DNA from: Sophora flavescens
Taxonomy: Eukaryota; Streptophyta; Magnoliopsida; Fabales; Fabaceae
DNA: 64,000 bases
Assembly: GCA_030762895.1 (NCBI GenBank)
Contig: CM061062.1
Span: 7,281,293 to 7,345,292 of the forward strand
Reading direction: 5' to 3'
Shown here: positions 11,147 to 22,495 of the stretch, piece after piece
Layout: each line of letters opens with the position of its first letter
Numbering within the stretch: position 1 is the stretch's first letter
The notes under the pieces: model-generated
The model's database searches: none
Seen by the model: the letters and a program-made list of their open reading frames with translations, nothing else
What the model was told of the DNA's origin: nothing
Made by a program: the position numbers and the translations under genes

Positions 11147-13060
11147 TTCCTGCCGTTGACAACAAAAGAGTTACCTGATACTACATTATCAAAGCAAATT
11201 TAGCTCTCTTTACTGTACCGAGCTACTGCATTATTGACAAACAATATTCTCCGATTGATGCATAGATCACAGTCCAGAGATTATATATGTTCCTCCGAGC
11301 ATTCGACACTCCAAGGGAAAGTAATAAAATTATTGTTTCTTGTTTCTTGGATGCTTGACAAACGAAAGGTTTCAAGTATTAAACATTGACTCTCAGAGCT
11401 TGTTTGGGAATGATTATTTTTTAGAGTTTCAGCTGTGTTGTTGAAAAAAACTTTTTTGCAAGAAAATTATTATGTTTCCTTGACTAGCTTAAAGTTAGAA
11501 AAAGCTTTTATCTTGGCAAACCAATTGTTTTTCAACCATCTTGGGAAGAGGTTTGTTTTAGAAAAAGCTTTTATGCTTGGTTGACTTGCCAAATGCATTT
11601 CCCGTATAACCCTCGTCATCTGCGTCTTTGTACTATAGCAATGCATATTACAATCTTTTACACTAATGCTTCCTACTTCCTGCAAAACTATATATTTAAA
11701 TATTTTTTAAGGCATATTTAAATATTATATTGAAATAACTATTTTACAGATACCCGCCCTTCCAGTCTGTACTATGCATATATTGAAATAATATTTTTTT
11801 TATTTAACTGAAATATATATTATTTTTATTTAACTATTGTAAAAAATAATATATTTTCACATGTTTTTATAATCAGTAAAAAATGTTATAAGTTTTATTC
11901 AATTTTTGTAAATAAAAAAAATTTGATTTCAAGATATCAAAAGAAAATTATAATGTTATAAAAATATCAAATATTATTCACTTTTCGACCAAATATCATA
12001 AACAAATAATTCCATACCTTTTTTTTTTTGTAATTTACTATGTAAAAGTGAATTTTTTTTTTTGCAATACCCAAACGAAATATATTATCTTAAATTCGCT
12101 TTTCAGTAAACATACCCAAACAAAAACAGATTCTGATTATAATCGATTATCACAATAATCGATTATTTGAAAACAGATTATCATCATAATCTTTTTTTTC
12201 CAGATTTCCCAAACACACTCTAAGAAGGGAATATATTTTGTCATTACAGCATATAATCTGAAAAAAAAAACAAACAATCTAGCAGTCCTCTCTAGATGAT
12301 GATAGTAAATCAGCTTTTTTCCAAGAAAAAGTTTTTTTAGAAATTAAGCTACACACCCAAACATAATAGATTATTTGTAAAATAGATTTTTACACAAAAA
12401 ACAACTGAAAGATAGATAATTCATCTTTCCCAAACATACATTCAATGTGTAATAGGTTGTATATATATAAATAAAAATTATATAAGGTTGATTGAATAAC
12501 TTTTTCAATAAAGATGTGTGTATTTATATAGTAGGTGATATATTTGGTTTTATTTTTAAATTAATTTTGATCTAATTTAAATTTGTAATCATTATGTTAA
12601 TACAACATTTAATATGAAAATTAATTTAATTAGTTGATTATTTTTGGAATCGTCACATTTAATGTTGAATTTTTTTTGTTGATTATTTGAAGATGTTTAT
12701 AAATTATAGATTATTTATTTTAAATATTTTTCAATACAAAATGTGTGATAGTATTAACTATTTATGATTTAATAATTAAATATACCATAATTAAATAACT
12801 AAAATAAAAATTATAAAATAAATCAGATCATAAAAAAATCTTAAAATTAATGTAGATATCAATCAGTTAACAGTAGTTAATAAGTTTATCAATCAAATTT
12901 AAAGTTTGTCAATCAAATCTTTTATTTTTTTTGACAGGTCAATCAAATCAAATATATCAATTAATTTGATTTGATAAATATAAGTCTTGTGTATTAAGAA
13001 ATCTCTCTACGTCCTCTATATATGTCTTATAATACACTTCCTCTATTTAATGGATTCTTC
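11147..13060. other. No gene; AT-rich, with a possible TIR element at ~11395-12223
   Basis: No coding frame is supported. 'agagcttgtttgggaa' (~11395-11410) faces 'ttcccaaacacactcta' (~12206-12222) as an imperfect inverted pair, a layout typical of non-autonomous hAT- or MITE-like elements. I could not find a target duplication. The rest is simple AT-rich sequence. Confidence 0.35.
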
Positions 13061-13227
13061 TCCATTAATCAAGATTGGTTCATCTCCTACAAAGAAATAG
13101 ATGGTGGAAAAGTTCTCATGGGCAATAATATGGCTTGCAAGGTCATTGGTGCTGGCACTGTCAAACTGAAACTGGAGGATGGGACCGTGAAATTTCTCTA
13201 AAATGTAAGACATGTTCCCTGAGCTAA
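13061..13227 (+). pseudogene. Tork-like copia copy 2, segment 1 (protease region)
   Basis: Nearly identical to copy 1 from ~2660 to 2820, including the same stop after KFL. The 5' end is abrupt at ~13061, so gag and the LTR are missing. It ends at the TAA that became the target duplication of the CACTA element. Confidence 0.85.
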
Positions 13228-13520
13228 CGCTAGTGGAAAATATACATTAGACAGTAAAGGTTTACGTCAGTTAACCAAAAACTAGACATTAAAAAGGGGG
13301 CGGTGGCAGTTTTGTAAATATCAGACTTCATTAATTCAATTTTAACGTCAGTTGTTTTAAGGACTGACGTTAAAAGTGAAGTGACTCACTTTTAACGTCA
13401 GTTCAATAAACAACTGACGTTAACAGTGAACGTTTTAACGTCAGTTCTTTATCGAACTAACGTTAAAAGTGAGTCACTTCACTTTTAACGTCAGTCCTTA
13501 CATCAACAGACGTTAAAGGT
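13228..13520. repeat. CACTA left subterminal repeats (AACGTCAGTT palindromes)
   Basis: Several head-to-head copies of 'ttaacgtcagtt' with 'aactgacgttaa', which can form hairpins. More copies occur inside the element at ~14403-14505 and 15590-15712. Confidence 0.85.
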
Positions 13521-14098
13521 TATTTTAATAATTTTTTTATACGTACCCTTCTGCATTGCCTTCCTCAAAGTTTCAGTTTCACAATTGCTTTGATATTTTG
13601 TGTTTCTGTTTTGAAAACTAAAATATATGTGCGAAGTATAAGTTGAATCAATAACCCAAACTAGATCTCATTCATGAAGTGTAATACAGACTGATACAGA
13701 AGATTGAAAGGGTTTAAAATCCTATAAAAAGTTACATTGAAAGGGTTTAAAATCCTAAACATTAAAGCTACATCCCATCAGAGAGTTTTATGAAATATGC
13801 CAAAGGGAAAACTATACTCCGAAGGGTGCACTAGATCTTGGAACAGTCACTTGCATACTTTAAGACCTCAGAAAACTGGGGGGCATGAGAGAGCTCAAGA
13901 GAGGCAAAAACAGGTGCACTAGATCTGTTTCAAGCAAAGGCAGTGGTTCCAGAGACTTCCATGACGGTCACTTGCTGCCAAAGCTGAGGTTTTGGAACTG
14001 TGACACCCGAGCACCTGATTTGCCCTCCAGCAGCTGATTCTCCGGAAGGATGATAAGGTGAGCAACTCACATTACGTGGTTTACACAAGCTTATCACC

Positions 14099-14417
14099 CA
14101 TGTTACGTGATTTACACAACCTCAGAAGTTGTTTGACCATTAAGACAAAGATCTTTGAGTCTAGGAATAGGAAGAAAGAGTGATGAAGTTAATCTCCATG
14201 GCAGAGCCATATTGTGAAGCCGAAAATTAAAGGGATGGAAGGAAGCTATTTATAGGAGCAGGGGATGAAGTTACTAAGCTATTCTGATTTTCTTCAAAAC
14301 TTATCTATAAAGTTAATGCTCATTAAGAGGATTAAGTTACAAGGTGCATGGGTAAGTAGCACAGTAGTCAAAGGAATGAATGCTTTTACAGATATCTATA
14401 CACTTTTAACGTCAGTT
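14099..14417. repeat. Internal direct repeat, copy A
   Basis: About 320 bp repeated at 15283-15600 at roughly 90% identity by eye. Each copy holds a minus-strand TATA box (ctataaatag reversed, ~14250) and a 32-codon minus-strand ORF, and ends in the AACGTCAG palindromes. Confidence 0.8.
14112..14210 (-). CDS. Small ORF behind a TATA box, possible captured first exon (copy A)
   Basis: 32 codons from ATG (14210-14208) to TAA (14114-14112), starting MALPWRLTSSLFLPIPRLKD. It lies about 45 bp downstream of a minus-strand TATA box. The Arg/Ser-rich, acid-poor start resembles an organelle transit peptide; that is inference. A second copy of equal length lies at 15291-15389. Family unknown. The end 'gag|gttgtgtaaatc' could also be an exon end rather than a true stop. 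Confidence 0.35.
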   Translation of the reverse strand: MALPWRLTSSLFLPIPRLKDLCLNGQTTSEVV

Positions 14418-15282
14418 GTTTAAAAAAACTGACGTTAAAAGTGTTTTTAAAATAAAAAATATTTATTGTTAACGTCAGTTTTTTATACAACTGACGTTAA
14501 AAGTGTGATTTTTACTTCAGTTAAATAAATAGCTGATGTAAATAATCCTATATATTATAAACGTGCAGAATGAATATTGGAAATAATGTAATTAATATAC
14601 GGGAACTTGGCAGTCATAAATTAAGTTGACGTTAAAAATGAGGTGGTGACAGTTTGTAAATATTAAATCACTATTTGCGTCAGTTCTATAAATAACTGAC
14701 GTAAATAATTATGAAACTCATTTCATTGGTTGTCATGTCCCTGTTGTCCCTCTTAACGCAGATCACTCCATATAGTGCAGTTTATTTCTAAACCTTTTTT
14801 TAAACAATTTTATTTTTAATTTATATTAATTAGCTTGAATTAGTAAACAAATTCTTGTGCAAATTAAAATAAATAAACACTTAACATAAAACAAGTTATA
14901 TGTATAATCAAATCGTATCTCATTGAAGCGATTCATAAGTTAAAATTACATGATTAAAAGATAAAAAATTTCTGTAACATAGCCCTAAAATATAAAAAAG
15001 TTTCTGCTTCAACATCATTTTCTTCTCAGTCCTGTCATCAGAAACTCCAATGGATGCATCACCTCCCTCACTTGAATTCCATGATGCAAAGTAAATCCTC
15101 AGTCACTAGCAGCGAAAGCAAAGTGAAATGGATCTTTGCATCTTTCTTCTTCACTGGAATTCCTTGATGCATCGTCTTGAATCCACAGTCACTTGCTTCC
15201 GAAGCAAAGTGAAAGGGATGACGGGGATGAAATAAAGTGAGAGAATCACATTATGTGATTCACCCAACCTTACCATCCATGT

Positions 15283-15600
15283 TATGTGATTTACACAACC
15301 TCAGAAGTTGTTTGACCATTAAGACAAAGATCTTTGAGTCTAGGCATGGGAAGAAAGAGTGATGAAGTTAATCTCCATGGCAGAGCCATATTGTGAAGCA
15401 GAAAAAATTAAAAGGATGGAAGGAAGCTATTTATAGGAGCAGGGGATGAAGTTACTAAGTTATTCTGATTTTCTTGAAAACTTATGTAAAAACTTAATGC
15501 TCATTAAGAGGATTAGGTTACAAGGTGAATGGGTAAGTAGCACAGTAGTCAAAGGAATGAATGTTTTTGCAGAAACTAATAAACTTTTAACGTCCGTTGT
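15283..15600. repeat. Internal direct repeat, copy B
   Basis: Second copy of the 14099-14417 segment, with the same reversed TATA box (~15430) and ORF. Confidence 0.8.
15291..15389 (-). CDS. Small ORF behind a TATA box, possible captured first exon (copy B)
   Basis: Same 32-codon frame as copy A with one visible amino-acid change (Ile to Met in the LFLP-I/M-PRLK stretch). The indels between the repeats fall outside the frame, so the frame is kept. With only two copies this is weak evidence of selection. Function unknown. Confidence 0.35.
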   Translation of the reverse strand: MALPWRLTSSLFLPMPRLKDLCLNGQTTSEVV

Positions 15601-16074
15601 GTAATACAACTGACGTTAGAAGTGTGAGTGTTTTTAACGTCAGTTTCTTAAGACAACTGACGTTAAATATATGACCTTTAACGTCAGTTTTTACTAACAA
15701 CTGACGTAAAATGTTGTTTTATTTTGATATTAACGTTTACACCCGTGCGCCTTCTGCACTTCTCTGTACGTCTCTTTTCTCTATTCATCACGCTCAACCC
15801 TCACTCTCGCTCTCACTCTACCCTAATCGCGAGCTCATTCTCCACCGCAACCACCGCGAGGGCTTCTTCGCCACCACCGTGAGGTACACTCTTAACCCCT
15901 AACTCTGTCTTTCCCGCTCAATCTTTTCAATAACTTGACATCTCTCTTTCCCCTTCCCGCGCACTAACTCTCCTTGTCCCTCTGCTCTCAGTAACCACAT
16001 CGAACGTTGACCACCACTCGAGCTTCCCCCCACCACCACGCGAGCGCCTATTTCTGGTGAGTCTTTAGGGCACA

Positions 16075-16275
16075 TGTCTCTATTTTTGGTTTTGAGTGTA
16101 TGTTGAAACTGTAGTCTCAGTAGTTGAAACTTGAAACTGTGAGTTTGAGTTGTTTGGAATGTCTCTATTTTTGGTTTTGAGTGTATGTTGAAACTGTAGT
16201 CTCAGTAGTTGAAACTTGAAACCGTGAGTTTGAGTTGTTTGGAATGTCTCTATTTTTGGTTTTGAGTGCATGTTG
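16075..16275 (+). repeat. 85-bp tandem repeat, about 2.3 units
   Basis: Unit starts tgtctctatttttggttttg at 16075, 16160 and 16245. It lies just before the palindromic TCACGGC block (~16294-16410) and the TNPA-like gene. Confidence 0.85.
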
Positions 16276-16289
16276 TGGATCTGCTGGTT

Positions 16290-16412
16290 GATCGGTCACG
16301 GCCGTGATTCTCATCACGGCTAGGCCGTGATCAGTTCTGCATGTGAGGCTCTGGTTCAATTGACACGTTACGGCCGTGATGGAGATCACTGCCAGGCCGT
16401 GACCAGTGCTTG
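16290..16412. repeat. TCACGGC...GCCGTGA palindromes in the CACTA leader
   Basis: Three to four inverted motifs such as tcacggccgtga and atcacggctaggccgtgat. The same motif type fills part of the Athila-type LTRs at 21.4-21.6, 25.9-26.1 and 27.0-27.1 kb. Confidence 0.7.
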
Positions 16413-16581
16413 GCAATCTTCAAAAACTATAGTTTTCAATCTCCCGTATTGTCCTTATATTGGATAGATGTTTTGTATATCTACAGGACCTATCTAGTTA
16501 TTTTTATTTATACTTATCTGTATTTATTTTGAGTTATAACCTATGTTAATACATATATATTGTTTCTGAACAGGCATACAT

Positions 16582-19559
16582 ATGGATCAATCGGATAGCC
16601 CGCATGCATGGGAGGACACTGTGGGGGCTTCGCAGGACCCGATCACGCCTACGCCTGATTCTAGTGTAAGTTTACATGTTATTTACTATCTTTAGTCCTT
16701 CTTTTTAATGTAAGTTTATAATGTTACAACCCTCTATTTTATCATCTTTTTTTGTCCTTACAGACATCACAAGCTCATAGGAAACGGGGTAGAGGAGTCA
16801 CCTCGTTGAAGAAACTAGAGAAGGACAGACAAAGCGGACAGAAGCTTGGGGTGTCCTTCGATGATAATCTAAATGCCCAGGGACCCCGTGCTAAAGAATT
16901 TAATAAGTGGGTGTTTCTACCACGTAAGCATCAACTACAACCACTGGAATGACGTTCCACAGAACGTTAAGGATCAGATTTGGGAGGCTATCGTGGTATT
17001 TTACCTTTACATTCGTTTGATTTACATTATTAGATAATTATCCGAGTTATAATCCATCCAGTTGTTATGTATTTAATGTGTAGGTAGCTTGGACTGTGCC
17101 AAATGACGAGGATCATCGTCATAAATGTATGAAAATGGCATCAAAGCGTTAGAATGGGTTCAAGCATGATCTTACCAGGTACTATGTATCTGGGAAGAAG
17201 CGGCTTGATAAAATGTTCTCGGATTATCCCTGGATTGATTAGGATACTTGGGATATGTTTGCCAGGAGTCGACAGGATGCAGAATTTCTGGTTGGTTGAT
17301 TAAGTTAATTTTGTATGCTTCTTATAGATCATTTAACTGTATTTAATTATGTGTTTTTTTAATAGGCTAAGGCAGATAAGGGTCGGTATAATAAGGCGAA
17401 GAACGTCCACCGCCACACCATGTCTCAGGGTGGGTACCATACTCGGATCGAGCAGCTGATGGCGGATAGGCTGAGGGCGAAGCAGGAAGAGCACTCTGCT
17501 AGGATTGAAAGAGGAGAGGTGCCTGAGGTCACGCCATTAAGTCCTCCATCGGACATCGACCGCGAGGATGTCTGGTTAGCCGGCCGCATGACAAAGACGG
17601 GATCTTTTAAAGTTGATGCCACTCGCGAAGTGGCAGATAAGATTGTAAGTAAATAATTAATTTGATTTCAATTGATATTTGTATAGATATTTGCAACACT
17701 TTTAACTTGCATGTTTTTTCATTTTTTTTTCATTGTAGATGGATCTTAAAGCACAATCCTCCCAGGGCGCATTCGTCCCTTCTGGACGGCAGGACGTCTT
17801 GATGACTGCTCTAGGCAAGAAAGACCATCCTGGTCGGGTTCTCGGTGTTCCTGGGAACGTGACCATCAAAGAATATTATGGCAAGTCTGCTTCACGAAAG
17901 CGGGTCGTCGATGAAGCATCAATTTTGGCTGACATTACTCAGCACCTCATGTCCAACCCAGCTATTACAACACATCTGGTGCAAGACTTAATATCCAACC
18001 CATATTTCAAGCAGGCGGTTGCCAGAGAGCTTTCCTCCGTCGGTACATCCCAGGACACCGCAAGGCACACCAACCCTTCACATGTGAGCACAAAAGAGAG
18101 TTTTAGCAGGGCGCCACATGTGGAGGACGATGAGTTGGCAGCTAGGGAACGGGAGTTCGAAGTCCAACGCCATAAGCATGAGTTGGAAATGAAAAGGCGT
18201 GAGCTTGAGTTGGACTCCAAACGACGTGAGCTCGAAATGTTAACAAAGGTATGTATTCATTATTAATGTCCAAATTAGTCAAATAATTACTTGTTTTTTT
18301 TTAAATATCAAAAACTTATCTATTTTATTTTTCCTAAACTGAAGGCCAAGTCGACGTCGGTGTCGCCGTCACCTCTCACTCGTTTGTTCTCACTTGGTGA
18401 GGATTATGCGTTTGAGATTTTTGAATGTCCATTGGAGCACGATGGATGGGTGGCACGCCCAGATCAACGGAGGATATTTACCTTCTGTGGTGACGATCTC
18501 GGGAACGCCAGCAGAAATAACGTCTGGATGAACAGCAATGTTGTCAGTCTTTGGTGCACGTAAGTTAATTTTAATTTTATAACTTATTTATTTTTGGTAT
18601 TTTTCCATTTAATAATTTATTTTAATTTCAATATATATATTATGTAATTAACATCCACACCTTTTCATATCTTAGGTATCTCCATCGTCTTCAGCTTGAT
18701 AAGGGCGTTGCATCAGTTTACGGTTTCTTAGATCCGTCAATCCTTCTGCCCGATTTCTTTGCTGGCGAAGGATTGAGTAAATACTTAGGGAACTTGTTGG
18801 GAGACAATCCGAAAGAATTATATCTGGCTCCCTACTGTATGAAAAGCCATTGGCAGTTGTTCGTACTTCACCCGTCTAGGCATAGAGTCATATTCTTCTG
18901 CTCTCTCCACCAAGATCAGCCACCGAAGGTGGTGGAAGCTGTAAATAAGTAAGTAACTAATTAATCTTAAATTTAATTTAAGTTTTAATATCAGTTGTTT
19001 TTAGTTTATTACACACATGATATATGAATTTGTTAATTGATCGACATGATTATTTGTTTATGATAGCGCGCTGAAGGCGAGTAGCATAAGTTGCGCCAAC
19101 GGGAGAAGTAGGACTTCTAAGGCTAAAGCAAATCCTGTATGGAACAACCTCAAGGTTTGGTAGTTTATTTATCAAATAATTAATATTATAATTACTAATT
19201 TATATGTATATTCAACTGACGTTGAAATTAATTTTGTTGGTAGTCTCGATTTCAAAATGACGGGTGGTCGTGCGGCTATTAAGTGATGCTTCATATGCTG
19301 AACATAGTCTCCGCATCTATTACGGATGGATGGAATAAGGTAACATTTAAACAACTTGTTAAATTATATATTATAGTTTTGAAGATGACTTGCATTGATG
19401 TTATTGTTATTATTTGAACGTGTCTAGGCATTTATCGACCAATTGCCTATTCAAGAAGATGAGTTAAGAGACTTGAGGATGCGCTTCACTGAATTCTTCT
19501 TCAAGTATGCGGCTGAAAAAGGAATTGACAAGATACCTCCGCAATACTTAGATAAATAG
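16582..19559 (+). pseudogene. CACTA TNPA-like (Ptta/En/Spm) protein with ULP1-like protease domain
   Basis: Reconstructed from GT-AG introns. Exons: 16582-16665, 16764-16995, 17084-17290, 17366-17644, 17739-18248, 18345-18559, 18676-18948, 19067-19154, 19244-19339, 19428-19559. The first half resembles plant Ptta/En/Spm (TNPA-type) proteins: a basic GRG start, WNDVPQNVKDQIWEA, and a Lys/Arg/Glu-rich coiled coil at 18120-18248. The second half resembles a ULP1/C48 cysteine protease: His in SHWQLFVL (~18846) and the Gln...Cys pair in QNDGWSCGY (~19253-19280). The usual Asp is replaced (IFFCSL). Broken by a frameshift near 16925 and by stops at KR*NG, WID*DT and CGY*VM. Confidence 0.8.
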
Positions 19560-19814
19560 TTTTTTTGTTAGACTTTAGAAACTAATTAATAACATGTATA
19601 TATATATATCCTTAGATTGGTAGTTTTGTTTTTTAGACAATGGAACTAAAATTTATTTATATATATACATGGGTTTTGGTTTTAAGTCCCCCCATTGTTC
19701 CATTTTTCCTTTGCAATTCTTTAATGTGTGTGATATTCTGTGTTACTGGGATATTTACTGAATGCAGGAATAGCTGAGGGGAGTGATATTTTAAAACTGA
19801 ATTAAAAAAAACCC

Positions 19815-20176
19815 TATCAACGTCAGTTGTATCAAACAACTGACGTTAATAGTATTTTATAAAATATATAGTACACTATTAACGTCAGTTGTTTATTACA
19901 ACTGACATTAAAATTAAACCTTTAACGTCAGTTCTTTATAACAACTGACGTTAGTTTTAACAAAATTAACGTCCGTTGTCTTAAAGGACTGACGTTAATA
20001 ATTTTAAGTTTAACGTCAGTTGTTTAAAAAACTGACGTTAATTTGTACAAAATTAACGTCAGTTCTCAACTGACGTTAAAATATTAACTATTAACGTCAG
20101 CTGTATTTACGTCAGTCAGTATTCTGACGTAAAAAATCAATTTTAACTGACGTAAAAAGCACTTATTGCACTAGTG
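19815..20176. repeat. CACTA right subterminal repeats
   Basis: About ten alternating AACGTCAGTT / AACTGACGTT motifs ending at the CACTAGTG terminus. They are spaced 30-45 bp apart. Confidence 0.85.
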
Positions 20177-20756
20177 TAAAGAGGAACTTGATCTCACTAG
20201 GCATGCTGGATCAAGCAGACTGTTCATTCAAGGGTGAAGGTGGAGTCTTAAAGATATGCAAAGGTTCATTGTAGATATTGAAGGGTACAAGGCAGAATGG
20301 TCTCTATAGGTTGCAAGGTAACACAGTCTTGAACTCATCTGGCCTGGTTTCTATTTCCAAATCCGTTTCAACTAAGCTTTGGCATTATAGATTTGGCCAT
20401 GTGAGTGAAAGAGGGTTAGAAGAATTATAAAAGCAAGGTTTAATTGGTGTTGAGAATTGTGAATAGCTAGACTTTTGTGAACATTGCATTTATGGTAAAC
20501 AAAAGAGAGTTAAGTTTCATAATGCAACTCATACAACCAATGGCATTCTAGATTATGTGCATTCTGATGTATGAGGGCCAGCCAAGGTACCTTCATTGAG
20601 TGGAGCAAGGTATTTCATAACTTTCATTGATGATTGGTCAAGAAAGGTATGGGTTTACCCATTAAAGCACAAAAACCAGGCCTACAAATGTTTCAAACAG
20701 TGGAAAGCATTGGTTGAGAATCAAATAGGAAGATGTGTGAAGGTGCTGAGAACGGA
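20177..20756 (+). pseudogene. Tork-like copia copy 2, segment 2 (pre-integrase and integrase N-part)
   Basis: Continues copy 2 directly after the CACTA element. It holds the LWHYRFGHVSERG motif, the same stop after RGLEEL as copy 1, the integrase zinc ligands (FCEHCIYGK) and the first catalytic Asp (HSDV, followed by a stop). It then runs to the second catalytic Asp region (VLRTD), where the Athila-type LTR entered. Confidence 0.85.
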
Positions 20757-21054
20757 TGATAAGCCTCTGGCTTATCTAGTTTTATGACTAGATGAACTAG
20801 GGTTTATGTGCCAATTAGTCGAGTTAACTCTCGTTTTCGCCCAAATTTGCCTTGTTTTGTTCCTAAGTTGGACTTTGACTCGTTTTGCGTCTTTTGTGTA
20901 GTTTTTAGCTTATTTTGGATAGAATTATGCTTTTGGTTGCTTTTGGTGTTTTCAGGTCAATAAGTGAAGCTCCGGGAGTCAAGGAAAGCCAAGAAATAGT
21001 GGAAATTGCAATTCTGGAGACACTCGCCCTGCGAGTGTATGCTCGCCACGCGAG

Positions 21055-22397
21055 TGATAAGCCTCTGGCTCATCTAGTTTTATGACTAGTATGACCGTGG
21101 TTTTGCGCCGATTATATCTCGTTTTCACCCAAATTAGGCCTGATTGTCCTCAAGCAAGGTTTTGAGTCCCTTAAGTAGTTTTAGGGTTATTTAGTCAATT
21201 TTTGAGTCAAATAAAGCACTTATGGCTATTTCATATTTTCAGGTTGACTTAGAGTCCAAGGAATGAAGGAAACAATGGAAATTGCAATCTGGAAACACTC
21301 GCCACGCGAGCAGATACTCGCCCCGCGAGAGTGAGGACCAGCCAGTGCCAGAAAAGTCATGTTCTCTGCCTCGCCCCGCGATCTATTGCTCGCCTCGCGA
21401 GCCTGAAGTCAGCAAGCATTACGGTCATCCCGTGACACCCATCACGGGCGTGAAGAGAAACCCCTGAAGACAGAGACCATCACGACCTGGCCGTGATGAA
21501 GGTCACGGCCATGACAGATAAGCACCCGAAGACAGAGACCATCACGGTCTGGCCGTGATAGGCATCACGGTTGTGACAGCCCAGGTTTTGAAGACTCGCC
21601 TCGCGAGAGTCACGCTCGCCTCGCGAGAATACAAATTCAAGAAGGCGCCATTTTAATATTCGCCTCGCGAGAAGCCACTCGCCTCGCGAGACTGCGCAGT
21701 TTCTGAAAGTTATAAATAGTTGTTTAGGGCAGAACAAAAGCATCTTTTGCTAATCCTTGTTTTCGAATTTCTCTGGTTGTTTTGCGTTTTTGATGGAGAA
21801 CTAGTCTCCTTGATCAATCTGCTGTAATCGGCTTCCGCCAACACTTGAGGTCTTGTAATTCCTGATTTAATTCTCTTCTCTCTTTCAATATCTATTCTAT
21901 ATTCTCTGTTTGCTTAATTCAGTTTGTATCGAATGGGTATTGATTTGTTTCGATGATTGTGTGTTCCTAAACTTAATCGCGTTTGCTTAATTCGCGTGCG
22001 TTCAATTCGTGTTTGCTTAATTCACGAAGGGCTTCATCCGTTTGCTTAATTCGGAATTAGGAACATATGTCTCGTAGCGTCGGTTTCGCTTGTTAATTGA
22101 TGTTACAATCGAAAAGGGTTTAGGATCCGCTTAGGGCTTGGATTTATATGAACCGATGATAGTGGGAAACCGAGAGCAGTAGGTTGATCGCTTAGCTTAA
22201 TTGGTAATTGTTTAGTTTACATTAGTTTTCTGCTTTGTTTTCCTTGTTTAACTTGAATTCCAAAACCCCCCAAGAAAACTGATTTTCTGTGATAATAACA
22301 TTACGAGAGTCCTTGTGATACGATACCCGAGTTGTCGCACACTAAACTACATTTTTACTAACCGCTCATCTTTTGACGCGTGCGCGACAGCGCGTCA
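21055..22397 (+). repeat. 5' LTR of the TR-GAG type element
   Basis: TGATAAGCC...GCGCGTCA. Contains a block (21295-21700) of GC-rich palindromes: ctcgcctcgcgag variants and atcacggcc-ggccgtgat variants. TATA box tataaatag at 21711-21719, just downstream of that block. Confidence 0.92.
21711..21719 (+). promoter_or_regulatory. TATA box of the 5' LTR
   Basis: tataaatag directly after the palindrome block; the same site is at 26218-26226 in the 3' LTR. Transcription is expected to start about 30 bp downstream. Confidence 0.6.
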
Positions 22398-22400
22398 AAT

Positions 22401-22418
22401 TGGCGCCGTTGCCGGGGA
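22401..22418 (+). promoter_or_regulatory. Primer-binding site TGGCGCCGTTGCCGGGGA
   Basis: Four bases after the LTR. This is the primer site typical of Athila-type plant gypsy elements (commonly assigned to tRNA-Asp). Confidence 0.85.
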
Positions 22419-22495
22419 CTCTTGTTTGTTGTTCTCGCTTTTTGTTTTTGTTTTTGTTTTGAATTAGACTGGCCACTAGGTCTACTTGTCCTGAC

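Larger units (their letters stand above)
13228..20176 (+). mobile_element. CACTA (En/Spm) element, 6949 bp, with TNPA/ULP1-like gene
   Basis: Right end reads CACTAGTG inward on the minus strand; left end is CGCTAGTG, one change from CACTA. A 3-bp duplication TAA flanks it (13225-13227, 20177-20179). The flanking copia sequence is continuous when compared with copy 1, which proves the boundaries. Both ends carry arrays of palindromic motifs built on AACGTCAG/CTGACGTT, the expected subterminal transposase-binding repeats. No TNPD (catalytic DDE transposase) was found, so the element could move only with help from elsewhere. Confidence 0.92.

Noticed and set aside
21282..21743. ORFs inside the Athila-type LTRs on both strands (also 25789-26250, 26822-27321)
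   Set aside because: They follow the palindromic GC-rich block; the same frames appear in both LTRs only because the LTRs are identical.
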